Source: CAIWHR01 sp963809965 (GTDB lineage Bacteria; Pseudomonadota; Gammaproteobacteria; Burkholderiales; Casimicrobiaceae). From it: DNA of 64,000 nt. The position numbers and the translations under genes were made by a program. The DNA is taken from NCBI GenBank assembly GCA_963809965.1, contig CAWELU010000061.1, positions 186,001 to 250,000 on the forward strand, written 5' to 3'. Positions 1-7,621 of this stretch are shown here, piece by piece; within the stretch, counting starts at the first letter, position 1, and the number at the start of each line of letters is the position of its first letter. Under the pieces are notes generated by a model, which was not told the origin of the DNA, made no database searches, and saw nothing but the letters and a program-made list of their open reading frames with translations.

Positions 1-474
1 ACCGTTCGGCGTTCGAATTCGGACCTGTCGCCCCAGATTCCCTGGCTCGCCAGGATACCGGTCGATCAGCGTCGGGACGCTACCGAAGATCGAGGTGATG
101 TCGTCGTACGGGGACAGGAAGTTACCCATCTTGAACGTTCCCCAGCCGCCTTGCAGGCCGACGAACGTTTCACGCGCCGCGATCGTGCCGCCGCCGGCGT
201 CCGCGTCGACCGAGCTTTCGATCTGGAAGATCGCGCTCAGGCCGCCGCCCAGCGATTCCGTGCCACGGAAACCGAACCGCGACGAGTTCGAGCTGACCCG
301 GAATACGTTGTTGTCGTTGCCGCCCAGTCCGGCGCTGTTGCGGTCGCCTTTCGCATTGACGACTTCCATATCCAGGTTCATGCGACCGTACAGCGTGACG
401 TTCGCGGTCTGCGCTTGCGCCAGCGGGGCGGCGAGCAGGCCCGCGATGGCGACAGCGACAAGTTTCTTGTTCAT
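1..474 (-). CDS. Gram-negative porin, N-terminal part (runs off left edge)
   Basis: The 158 visible residues start with a signal peptide (MNKKLVAVAIAGLLAAPLAQ, cleavage near residue 21). The mature start reads ANVTLYGRMNLDMEVV, the usual first beta-strand of trimeric diffusion porins. Further in are FGFRGTESLGGGLSAIFQIE and a TFVGLQGGWGTFKMGN strand, both typical of the family. Such porins are about 350-400 residues, so more than half lies outside the window. The protein should sit in the outer membrane and pass small hydrophilic solutes. An AGGAG ribosome site lies just upstream of the ATG at 474. It is transcribed away from the glycan genes to its right. Confidence 0.9.
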   Translation of the reverse strand, partial: MNKKLVAVAIAGLLAAPLAQAQTANVTLYGRMNLDMEVVNAKGDRNSAGLGGNDNNVFRVSSNSSRFGFRGTESLGGGLSAIFQIESSVDADAGGGTIAARETFVGLQGGWGTFKMGNFLSPYDDITSIFGSVPTLIDRYPGEPGNLGRQVRIRTPNG

Positions 475-892
475 GAAGATTCTCCTCTAGCGGATAAAAT
501 TGGCAAGGAAGCCACAGAGCGCTTGCCGTCGGAACCTTCTCAGCGATGTCGAGAAGTTGCAGTCATTGTGCCAAAGCGGCCGATGTCGAGGCAAGGTAAA
601 GTCCCGCCCCGGGAAAACGCGTTGCGATCCTGTTGTTAAAACGCGACAGGGCCCGCTGAAATGCGAGCGGAATCGGTCGCTGCGCACGGGATGCCCGGAC
701 GTAGGAAAAACTCGAATAACAGGCGATAAATCCATGATAGACTTGAAAAACATTATCGTTTCCCGGTGCTTCGATGCGGTCCGGGGCACACGAAGGCGGT
801 TTTGGGTGGATTTCTGCAGCGATTTCCTGTCGGCCGGACGATGGGTGGCCGAGCTTTCGCCTGCGCCAGCCCAACGGTTTCGGCTGATCCGA
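475..892. other. Divergent intergenic region between porin and glycosyltransferase
   Basis: This stretch holds the porin leader and candidate promoter. The frame of the downstream glycosyltransferase is open through most of it, but those residues are not membrane-like and do not resemble the family. I see no separate gene here. An in-frame ATG at 734, preceded by AGGCGA, is an alternative start for the downstream gene. Confidence 0.5.
565..594 (-). promoter_or_regulatory. Candidate porin promoter
   Basis: On the minus strand TTGCCT (589-594) is followed after 18 bases by CACAAT (565-570), each matching 4 of 6 sigma-70 consensus bases, about 90 bases before the porin ATG. The 10-base sequence CGATGTCGAG occurs twice here as a direct repeat (544-553 and 581-590), one copy overlapping the -35 and one downstream of the -10. 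It could be an operator. This is a by-eye call. Confidence 0.35.
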
Positions 893-1903
893 GTGGGGCC
901 TCCTTCCTCGCTATCGCCGTGGCTCGCGGCGCTTGCCGCGGCCACGGTTGCGGCACTCGCCCAGGCGCTGCTGTTTCGGGCCGGGCCTTGCTTGCCGCAC
1001 GACCATCCGAACCCGCGGTCGTTGCACCGACAGCCCGTTCCCCGGGTGGGCGGGATCGCGATCTGGGTCGGGGTCCTGCCAATTGCCCTGGTTGCTCCCG
1101 ATTCCGTCGCCAGCCGGTGGGTTTGGCTCACGGCCTGGCTTGCGGTAGCGGCCGTCTCGCTCGCCGACGACTGGCGCGGCGTGCGGCCGGGAATCCGGCT
1201 CACCGTTCAGGCGGCGGCCGCCGCTGCCGTGACCGCGGTCGTCCTGGGACCGGACCGGGTGCAGGACGTCCGGCCCGTGGACGTGCTTGCGCACGCCGCT
1301 GCAATCGTTGCAATCGTGTGGGCGGCGAACCTCTACAATTTCATGGACGGCAGCGACGGGCTGGCCGCCGTGATGACGATTTGCGGATTCGGCGCCTACG
1401 CCGCTGCCGCGACGATGACGGGGTCGGCACCGGAGCTCTTCCTCGCGCTCGCCGCGGCGACGCTACCGTTCCTCGCCGTCAACCTGCCGCCGGCGCGGAC
1501 GTTCATGGGAGATGTCGGATCGGTTCCGCTGGGTTTTCTTGCGGCAGCGTTCGGATTGGCCGGCATCGTCGGCGACGCATGGCCTGGCTGGTTTCCGCTG
1601 CTCGTCTTCCTGCCGTTCATCGCGGATGCGACGTCGACGCTGGTTGGGCGCCTGGCGCGCCGCGAGCGTGTGTTCGAGGCGCACAGGATGCATTTCTATC
1701 AACGGCTGCACCGCATGGGCGCCGGCCATCGCGGAACGCTGCAGTTCTACGCGGTGTTGATCGTCGCAACCGCGGCGTCGGCGGTGTTCACGCTGGCGCG
1801 CGATCCCGCGGCAGGCTGGGCCGTCCTGGCCGGCTGGTCCGTGGCGATCGGCTTGGTGTTCGCCGGCATTGATTATCATTGGCGAAAACGACGCCCCGAA
1901 TGA
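893..1903 (+). CDS. Polyprenyl-phosphate sugar-1-phosphate transferase (MraY/WecA/WbpL-type)
   Basis: This integral membrane enzyme of the PNPT family transfers a HexNAc-1-phosphate from a UDP-sugar to undecaprenyl phosphate, the first step of many O-antigen or capsule pathways. Visible family motifs, in order, are an HPNPRSLH...PRVGG loop, SLADDWRG (the DD pair), NLYNFMDGSDGLA, FMGDVGSVPLGF and HRMHFYQRL (the HxHxYQ-like loop). Hydrophobic segments between them fit about 10 membrane spans. The GTG at 893 gives 336 residues and places the first span at the N-terminus, as in relatives. ATG 734 would add 53 poorly conserved residues. The stop overlaps the next start (ATGA), so it is coupled to the WbpM-type dehydratase, a pairing known from O-antigen loci. 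The exact sugar is unknown. Confidence 0.85.
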   Translation: MGPPSSLSPWLAALAAATVAALAQALLFRAGPCLPHDHPNPRSLHRQPVPRVGGIAIWVGVLPIALVAPDSVASRWVWLTAWLAVAAVSLADDWRGVRPGIRLTVQAAAAAAVTAVVLGPDRVQDVRPVDVLAHAAAIVAIVWAANLYNFMDGSDGLAAVMTICGFGAYAAAATMTGSAPELFLALAAATLPFLAVNLPPARTFMGDVGSVPLGFLAAAFGLAGIVGDAWPGWFPLLVFLPFIADATSTLVGRLARRERVFEAHRMHFYQRLHRMGAGHRGTLQFYAVLIVATAASAVFTLARDPAAGWAVLAGWSVAIGLVFAGIDYHWRKRRPE

Positions 1904-3819
1904 TGACCAATCCCCACAACTGGCGGGCATGGCTCGCGTTTTGCCATGACCTCGTCGCGATCGCACTCGCGTGGGTCGCGGCCTACTGGCTGCGCTTCAA
2001 CCTGGATTTCCGCGAGCCCTTTGTCGCGGATCTGGCCTGGACGCTCACCTGGATCGTGCCGCTGCAGGGCGGGATCTTCCTCGCGTTCGGTCTGTATCGT
2101 GGCCTGTGGCGATTCGCGAGCACCGTCGATCTGCAGCGCATCGTGCTCGCGGCGGGCCTCGGCGCCCTGCTGATCCCGCTGGCTCTGGTCATGCTGCAGC
2201 TGCAGGCCATGGTGCCGCGCAGCGTGCTGATCTTCTATCCGCTGCTCCTCGTCTTCCTGATGGCGGGCAATCGCTTCGCCTACCGGATCTGGAAGGAGCA
2301 TCGACTCTACAGCCCGCTCGCGGCGCTGGGCGAGCCGGTGCTGGTGATCGGAGCCGGCGAGGCCGGGGCGCGACTCACCTCGGAATTCGCGCGGAGCCGC
2401 CAATGGCGCGTCGTCGGACTTCTCGACGACGACCCGGCGAAGCAGGGCCGCCTGTTGCGCAACATCAGCGTGCTGGGGCCGATCGCGAGCCTGCCGACGT
2501 GGGCGAAGAAATACGGCGTGCGCAAGGTGATCATCGCGCTTCCTTCCGCGACCCATGGCGTGCGGCGGCGCGTCGCCGAGATATGCGCGGACGTCGGGCT
2601 CGAGGCGCTGACCGTGCCGTCCTACGAAGAGTTGATGAACGGACGCTCGGCGCTCACCACGATCCGGACCATCGAGCTCGACGACCTCCTCGGCCGCGAC
2701 CCGATCGTGCTCGACACGGCCGGGCTCGGCGACTGGCTCGGTAACCGGGTGGTGATGGTCACCGGCGCCGGCGGCTCGATCGGCGCCGAGCTCTGCCGGC
2801 AGATCGCCCGCTTTCGGCCGGCCAAGCTCGTCCTGTACGACCTGTCGGAAGCGGCGCTCTACGAGATCCAGACCGCGCTGGCCGACGCATTCCCGCAGCT
2901 GCCGCTGGCGGCGATCGTCGGCGACGTCAAGCACGCTGCGCTCGTCGACGAGGTCCTCGCTCGCGAGAAGCCGAGCGTGATCTTCCACGCCGGCGCCTAC
3001 AAGCACGTGCCCCTGATGGAGGAGGCCAATGCGTGGCAGGCCGTGCGCAACAATGCCTACGGGACCTGGGTGCTGGCCGAAGCCGCGATCGCAGCCAAGG
3101 TCGAGAAGTTCGTGCTGGTGTCCTCGGACAAGGCCGTCAACCCGACCAACGTGATGGGTGCCACCAAGCGCCTCGCGGAAATCGTGTGCCAGAGCTTGCA
3201 GGGTGCCGGCACGCAGTTCGTGCTGGTTCGATTCGGCAACGTGTTCGGCAGCGCCGGCAGCGTGATACCGCGTTTTCGCGAACAGATCGCGCGCGGCGGG
3301 CCGGTCACCGTCACGCATCCCGACATCACACGCTATTTCATGTCGCTGTCGGAGGCCACGCAGCTGCTGTTGCAGGCGGGGTTGCAGGGAAGGGGCGGCG
3401 AGATCCTCGTGCTCGACATGGGCGACCCGGTCCGCATCGTCGACCTCGCGCACGACATGATCCGGCTCTACGGCGCCGATCCCGAGCGCATCGCGATCAT
3501 GTTCACCGGACTGCGGCCCGGCGAGAAGCTCTACGAGGAGCTCCTGACCGACGAGGAGGCGACGCTGCCGACACCGCACCCGAAGCTCAGGATCGCGCAG
3601 GCGCGCGACGCGAACCGCGACGCGGTCGGCCAGATGGTCGCGTGGTGCGAACGCGATCGCGCGGCCGATGACGCGGAGGTCAGGGCCCGCCTCAAGTCGT
3701 GGATCCCGGAGTACCAGCCGCCGGCGGGAGCGCCCGTGAAGCCGCTCCCCGTGGAGGCGGTGGGCAGAGAGGCCGTTGCTCCGTCGCCGCTGCCGCTGCG
3801 CGCGCCGCGCCGGCGCTAG
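1900..3819 (+). CDS. Membrane nucleotide-sugar 4,6-dehydratase (WbpM/PglF/CapD-type)
   Basis: About 639 residues. Four N-terminal membrane spans are followed by a first Rossmann-like domain (VLVIGAGEAGARL near residue 150) and a second, catalytic SDR domain with the NAD motif VTGAGGSIGAEL. The sequence SDKAVNPTNVMGATKR holds the Lys of the active site, with Met where classical SDRs have Tyr, the known signature of the large WbpM/PglF family. These enzymes convert UDP-GlcNAc to the 4-keto-6-deoxy sugar used for bacillosamine, QuiNAc or FucNAc. Two ATGs (1900, 1903) are possible. The stop TAG shares the CTAG with the stop of the opposing gene. The last 40 residues are a Pro/Arg-rich tail. Confidence 0.9.
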   Translation: MMTNPHNWRAWLAFCHDLVAIALAWVAAYWLRFNLDFREPFVADLAWTLTWIVPLQGGIFLAFGLYRGLWRFASTVDLQRIVLAAGLGALLIPLALVMLQLQAMVPRSVLIFYPLLLVFLMAGNRFAYRIWKEHRLYSPLAALGEPVLVIGAGEAGARLTSEFARSRQWRVVGLLDDDPAKQGRLLRNISVLGPIASLPTWAKKYGVRKVIIALPSATHGVRRRVAEICADVGLEALTVPSYEELMNGRSALTTIRTIELDDLLGRDPIVLDTAGLGDWLGNRVVMVTGAGGSIGAELCRQIARFRPAKLVLYDLSEAALYEIQTALADAFPQLPLAAIVGDVKHAALVDEVLAREKPSVIFHAGAYKHVPLMEEANAWQAVRNNAYGTWVLAEAAIAAKVEKFVLVSSDKAVNPTNVMGATKRLAEIVCQSLQGAGTQFVLVRFGNVFGSAGSVIPRFREQIARGGPVTVTHPDITRYFMSLSEATQLLLQAGLQGRGGEILVLDMGDPVRIVDLAHDMIRLYGADPERIAIMFTGLRPGEKLYEELLTDEEATLPTPHPKLRIAQARDANRDAVGQMVAWCERDRAADDAEVRARLKSWIPEYQPPAGAPVKPLPVEAVGREAVAPSPLPLRAPRRR

Positions 3820-4976
3820 GCGGCGTTCGGGGTGGCCGGGATCGGAACGCTCGCGGCGAACAGGTCGCGATACAGCAATACGAGCTGCAGCGCGACCGCC
3901 GCCGGCGAGAATGGTCGCACCGCGCTCCGAGCGTTGGCGCCGAGCGTCGCGCGCGTCGGCACATCGAGCAGGCTCGTCATCGCTGCGACCAGTGCCGGCA
4001 CATCGGCGGACGGAACGGCGAATCCCGCGCCGTGCTCGACCACAAGGTCGGCTGCCCCGGACTTGGTGCTGGTGAGAACGGGCAAGCCGCACGCCATCGC
4101 CTCCAGTGCGGCGAGCGGCCACGGATCGTAGATTGCCGGCAGGACAAATGCATCGGCCGCACCGAAGTATGGACGCAGGTCGTCGCCGGGCTCCACCTGC
4201 GTGACGCGCCCGCCCACGCCATGTGCCTGCGCCAGGCTCCGGACGCGATCGGCGTCGGCGTTCGGCGCGGCGATGAGGAGATGCGCCGGTGGCGGCAGTC
4301 CGGCGAGCGCGGCGATCGCGGTCGCGGCGCCACTGCGATCGAACTCGGTGCCGGCAACGAGAAACACATTCGCCGCGTCACTCACGCGGTGACGCTCCAG
4401 CAACGGTCGGCGATGCGCGCGCAGGGCGGGGTTGTATGCATCACTGTCGACGGGCGGATAGATGACCGGCAGCTTCGCTTCGGGCAACCCGAAGCGCTCG
4501 CGAATCTCGGTCCGAACCATGTTCGAGCCACAGATCACCGCGCGGAGCCAAGGGCTCGCAAACATCCGTTTCTCCGCGGCCAGCAGGTAGCGCTCGTGCG
4601 GCGACAGCTTGAGGCGCCCTCGCTCCAACATCGTCGCCCTCCTCATTCGCTCCTCGAGCCAGACGGCCTGGACGCCCGCGTCGGCACGGTACACGTCGCA
4701 ACCGGCGAGCGGTTCGTGCGACTCGACCAGGTCCGCCTTCGCCATACCTATCACCGCACGGACGGCGCGCGCGAAACCGAAGTCGCGCCAGAATTTGCCG
4801 ATCGCGAACGGATTGCAGAGCACCGGCTCGATCAGTTGCAGCCGCGTAACCGGCCACTCACGCGTGTACAGCGATATTGCGATATTGCGTTCGAGCAGCG
4901 CTTCGAGTGCGCTTTCCAGAACACGCTCGACCTCGCCGTCGGCTGCATATTGCTGTCGGACGATCGCGAGACGCAT
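3816..4976 (-). CDS. Glycosyltransferase family 4 (WaaG-like)
   Basis: 386 residues from ATG 4976, which yields MRLAIVRQQYAADGEVERVL, the usual opening of WaaG-like enzymes. An upstream in-frame start at 4991 would add five residues. The C-terminal half has the GT-B nucleotide-sugar site: VFLVAGTEFDRSGAATAIAAL, then FVLPAIYDPWPLAALEAMAC, corresponding to the EX7E region but with Asp for the first Glu, and GLPVLTSTKSGAADLV. It probably adds a hexose from a UDP- or GDP-sugar to lipid A core or another glycan acceptor at the inner face of the membrane. It faces the dehydratase gene and overlaps its stop codon. Confidence 0.85.
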   Translation of the reverse strand: MRLAIVRQQYAADGEVERVLESALEALLERNIAISLYTREWPVTRLQLIEPVLCNPFAIGKFWRDFGFARAVRAVIGMAKADLVESHEPLAGCDVYRADAGVQAVWLEERMRRATMLERGRLKLSPHERYLLAAEKRMFASPWLRAVICGSNMVRTEIRERFGLPEAKLPVIYPPVDSDAYNPALRAHRRPLLERHRVSDAANVFLVAGTEFDRSGAATAIAALAGLPPPAHLLIAAPNADADRVRSLAQAHGVGGRVTQVEPGDDLRPYFGAADAFVLPAIYDPWPLAALEAMACGLPVLTSTKSGAADLVVEHGAGFAVPSADVPALVAAMTSLLDVPTRATLGANARSAVRPFSPAAVALQLVLLYRDLFAASVPIPATPNAA

Positions 4977-5070
4977 CAGCGCACTCGCCACCAGTCAGGA
5001 CTTACTTGCCCGCCGACCCTCGCGCTGCGGGGCATTCGGCGGTACAGGTCTTGCCGCGGCACGGTTCCGG

Positions 5071-5076
5071 TACAAT
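5071..5076 (+). promoter_or_regulatory. Candidate -10 element upstream of argB
   Basis: TACAAT (5 of 6 consensus bases) lies 58 bases before the argB ATG within the string TTCCGGTACAATC. TTGCCG at 5051 is the nearest -35-like sequence but the spacer is only 14 bases. The same TTCCGGTACAATC string recurs at 50385-50398 before vapB, which supports it being a promoter core. Confidence 0.4.
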
Positions 5077-5128
5077 CGCCGAAAAACGCCGGGACTTCGC
5101 GAGTTCGCACCGGCAACCCACCCCCGCC

Positions 5129-6046
5129 ATGCCGATCGACGCCGTCAACGCTGCCGTCAAGGCGCAGATCCTCGCCGAAGCGCTGCCGTACATCCAGCGC
5201 TTTCACGACAAGACGATCATCGTCAAGTACGGCGGCAACGCCATGACGGAGCCCGCGCTCAAGGCGGGCTTCGCGCGCGACGTCGTGATGCTGAAGCTCG
5301 TCGGGATGAACCCGGTGATCGTCCACGGCGGCGGCCCGCAGATCGGGGAACTGCTGCAGAAGATGGGCATCAAGAGCGAATTCCGGCAGGGAATGCGCGT
5401 GACCGACGACCGGGTAATGAATGTGGTCGAAATGGTGTTGGGGGAGTTGAACCAGGAGATTGTCGGGCTCATCAACCAGCACGGCGGCAAGGCCGTCGGC
5501 TTGACCGGCCAGGACGGCGCGTTCATCCACGCCCGCAAGATGCTGCTGCAAAGCGAGACCAACCGCGGCGAGACCGTCGACATCGGACTTGTCGGCGAGA
5601 TCGAGCGGATCGACCCCGAGCTGATCCAGCTGCTCGACTCGCGCGATTTCATTCCGGTCATCGCGCCGATCGGCGTGGGCGAGGACGGCGAGGCGTACAA
5701 CATCAACGCCGACCTCGTCGCCGGCAAGCTCGCCGAGACGCTGCAGGCGGAAAAACTGGTGCTGATGACCAACACCGTCGGCGTGCTCGACCGCGACGGC
5801 AATCTGCTCACGGGGCTCTCGGCAAGCCAGATCGATGCGCTGTTCGCCGATGGCACGATCCACGGCGGCATGCTGCCGAAGATCGGCTCTGCGCTCGACG
5901 CCGTCAGGAACGGCGTGGCGAGCTCGCACATCATCGACGGCCGGGTCGAGCACGCGCTGCTGCTCGAGGTCCTCACCAACGAGGGTGTGGGCACGATGAT
6001 CCGTGCCGACCATGTCGAGCCCGTCCACGCACGCGCGGCGCGCTAG
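5129..6046 (+). CDS. argB: Acetylglutamate kinase
   Basis: 305 residues of the amino-acid kinase family, phosphorylating N-acetyl-L-glutamate in the second step of arginine synthesis. Clear motifs are IIVKYGGNAM near residue 30 (phosphate-binding Lys-Gly-Gly), VIVHGGGPQIGELL (substrate and ATP loop) and INADLVAGKLAETLQAEKL. A C-terminal DGTIHGGMLPKI matches the Lys that contacts ATP. The reading frame stays open far upstream, but ATG 5129 (MPIDAVNAAVKAQ) matches the usual N-terminus. slmA follows after 21 bases in the same direction, a common betaproteobacterial order. Confidence 0.96.
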   Translation: MPIDAVNAAVKAQILAEALPYIQRFHDKTIIVKYGGNAMTEPALKAGFARDVVMLKLVGMNPVIVHGGGPQIGELLQKMGIKSEFRQGMRVTDDRVMNVVEMVLGELNQEIVGLINQHGGKAVGLTGQDGAFIHARKMLLQSETNRGETVDIGLVGEIERIDPELIQLLDSRDFIPVIAPIGVGEDGEAYNINADLVAGKLAETLQAEKLVLMTNTVGVLDRDGNLLTGLSASQIDALFADGTIHGGMLPKIGSALDAVRNGVASSHIIDGRVEHALLLEVLTNEGVGTMIRADHVEPVHARAAR

Positions 6047-6067
6047 CGTCGCGCCCGCCCGAACTTC

Positions 6068-6637
6068 ATGGCCACCAAGCCCGGCGAACGTCGCCTCCAG
6101 ATCCTGCAGACGCTCGCGTCGATGCTGGAGAGTCCGCGTGCCGAGAAGGTGACGACGGCCGCGCTCGCCGCCAGGCTCGACGTTTCGGAAGCGGCGCTGT
6201 ATCGCCATTTCGCCAGCAAGGCGCAGATGTTCGAGGGGTTGATCGAATTCATCGAGACGACGCTGTTCACGCTGATCAACAAGATTGCGGGCGAGCTGCC
6301 GGACGGCGCAGGGCAGGCGGAGCAGATCGTGTCCGTCCTGCTCGGGTTCGCGGAGAAGAATCCCGGCATGACGCGCGTTCTGATCGGCGATGCGCTCGTG
6401 AACGAAGACGAGCGGCTGCAGACGCGGATGAATCAGCTCTACGACCGGATCGAGGCGGCGTTGAAACAATCGCTGCGGATCGCCCAGGCGTCCGGCCGGT
6501 GGCCCGGCGACCCCGGCGCCGAGGCGAACGTGCTCGTCGCGTTCGTGCTCGGACGCTGGCAGCTGTTCGCGAAGAGTGGATTCAAGCGGATGCCACAGGA
6601 AGGATGGGACCAACAGCGCAAGTTCCTTTTCGGTTGA
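6068..6637 (+). CDS. slmA: Nucleoid occlusion factor SlmA, TetR family
   Basis: 189 residues. An N-terminal helix-turn-helix of TetR type (ALAARLDVSEAALYRHFASK, about residues 31-55) is followed by an all-helical dimerisation domain ending in the characteristic SlmA tail (GRWQLFAKSGFKRMP, then GWDQQRKFLF). Family members bind specific chromosomal sites and block FtsZ assembly over the nucleoid, coupling division to segregation. The adjacency with argB is usual and probably reflects shared transcription only. Confidence 0.93.
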   Translation: MATKPGERRLQILQTLASMLESPRAEKVTTAALAARLDVSEAALYRHFASKAQMFEGLIEFIETTLFTLINKIAGELPDGAGQAEQIVSVLLGFAEKNPGMTRVLIGDALVNEDERLQTRMNQLYDRIEAALKQSLRIAQASGRWPGDPGAEANVLVAFVLGRWQLFAKSGFKRMPQEGWDQQRKFLFG

Positions 6638-6678
6638 ATGGGCCGGAGTCGGATTACGCTGTCTTGGTTCGTTTTGAT

Positions 6679-6703
6679 GTCGCCTCGCCGGAATCGAGGC
6701 GAC
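6679..6703. terminator. Inverted repeat between convergent slmA and moeB
   Basis: GTCGCCTCG (6679-6687) pairs perfectly with CGAGGCGAC (6695-6703) around a 7-base loop, between two genes that run towards each other. There is no good T run on either side, so if it is a terminator it is an imperfect, possibly bidirectional one. Confidence 0.5.
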
Positions 6704-6707
6704 GCCC

Positions 6708-7457
6708 TTATTTGCGGCCGCAGACCGGGCACGCGGGGTCGCGCGGGATGCGCACTTCGCGCCAGCGCATCGCGTAGGCGTCCAGCAGCAGCAGCCTGCC
6801 GGCCAGCGTCTCGCCCACGCCGGCGATCAGCTTGAGCGCCTCGGCCGCCTGCGTGGCGCCGACGATCCCGACAACCGGCGCGAAGACCCCCATCACTGCG
6901 CAGCGCATTTCCTCGAGATCCTCCCCTTCGCCGAACAGGCAGTGGTAGCAGGGCGACTCCGGCGAGCCCGCATCGAACACCGCAACCTGCCCGTCGAAGC
7001 GAATCGCAGCGCCCGAAACGAGCGGCTTCCCATGAGCGACACAGGCGCGATTCACCGCGTGGCGCGTCGGAAAGTTGTCGCAGCAGTCGAGGACGACGTC
7101 GGCGCTCTCGACCAGAGGTCCCAACTCGTCCTTCCCGACGCGCCTCGGGATCGTGGCGACGCGCACCTCGGGATTGATCGCGGCGAGCCGCGCCTGCGCG
7201 GCGATCACTTTCGGAGTTCCGATGTCCTTCGTGGCATACAGAATCTGCCGCTGCAGATTGGTGAGGTCGACGGCATCCGGGTCGCAGAGCGTGAGCGTTC
7301 CCACCCCGGCAGCAACGAGGAACTGCGACGCCGGGGCGCCCAGTCCGCCAGCGCCGATGACGAGCGCGTGCGCGACCGTGAACCGTTCCTGCGCCTCGAG
7401 TCCGAGCTCGGGCAACAGGATGTGCCGGCTGTAGCGCAGGAGTTGGGCGTCGTCCAT
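6708..7457 (-). CDS. moeB: MoeB/ThiF/HesA adenylyltransferase
   Basis: 249 residues. The ATP site GAGGLGAPASQFL (residues 36-48) and the downstream LTLCDPDAVDLTNLQRQIL are typical of the E1-like MoeB/ThiF family, which activates the C-terminal Gly-Gly of MoaD or ThiS as an acyl adenylate for sulfur transfer. Zinc-binding Cys pairs are visible as CYHC near residue 174 and CPVC at the C-terminus. The region around MRCAVMGVFAPVVGIVG corresponds to the catalytic-cysteine region of the family. It sits downstream of ctpA on the same strand, separated by a terminator. MoeB and ThiF cannot be told apart safely from sequence; the family size and gene order favour MoeB. Confidence 0.88.
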   Translation of the reverse strand: MDDAQLLRYSRHILLPELGLEAQERFTVAHALVIGAGGLGAPASQFLVAAGVGTLTLCDPDAVDLTNLQRQILYATKDIGTPKVIAAQARLAAINPEVRVATIPRRVGKDELGPLVESADVVLDCCDNFPTRHAVNRACVAHGKPLVSGAAIRFDGQVAVFDAGSPESPCYHCLFGEGEDLEEMRCAVMGVFAPVVGIVGATQAAEALKLIAGVGETLAGRLLLLDAYAMRWREVRIPRDPACPVCGRK

Positions 7458-7574
7458 GAATCGGGGGCTGCCAGGTACGGCTTCGCCAACCCATTATCGG
7501 GTACGGCGCACCGCGGCGGTGATCGAGCGTTCGGCCGGATTGCCCGAAGCGGCCGGCGCGTGCCTCCTGGAAGC

Positions 7575-7598
7575 AAAACGCCCGGCGACGCCGGGCGT
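7575..7598 (-). terminator. Rho-independent terminator after ctpA
   Basis: On the minus strand ACGCCCGGC and GCCGGGCGT form a perfect 9-base stem with a 3-base loop, followed by a TTT run. It begins 24 bases after the ctpA stop. Confidence 0.85.
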
Positions 7599-7621
7599 GA
7601 TGCGGCCAGACAGGAGCCTGG

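Noticed and set aside
1876..4122. 748-residue open frame on the minus strand opposite the dehydratase
   Set aside because: It is a GC-rich antisense shadow of a well-conserved gene, full of Arg and His-rich sequence with no domain.
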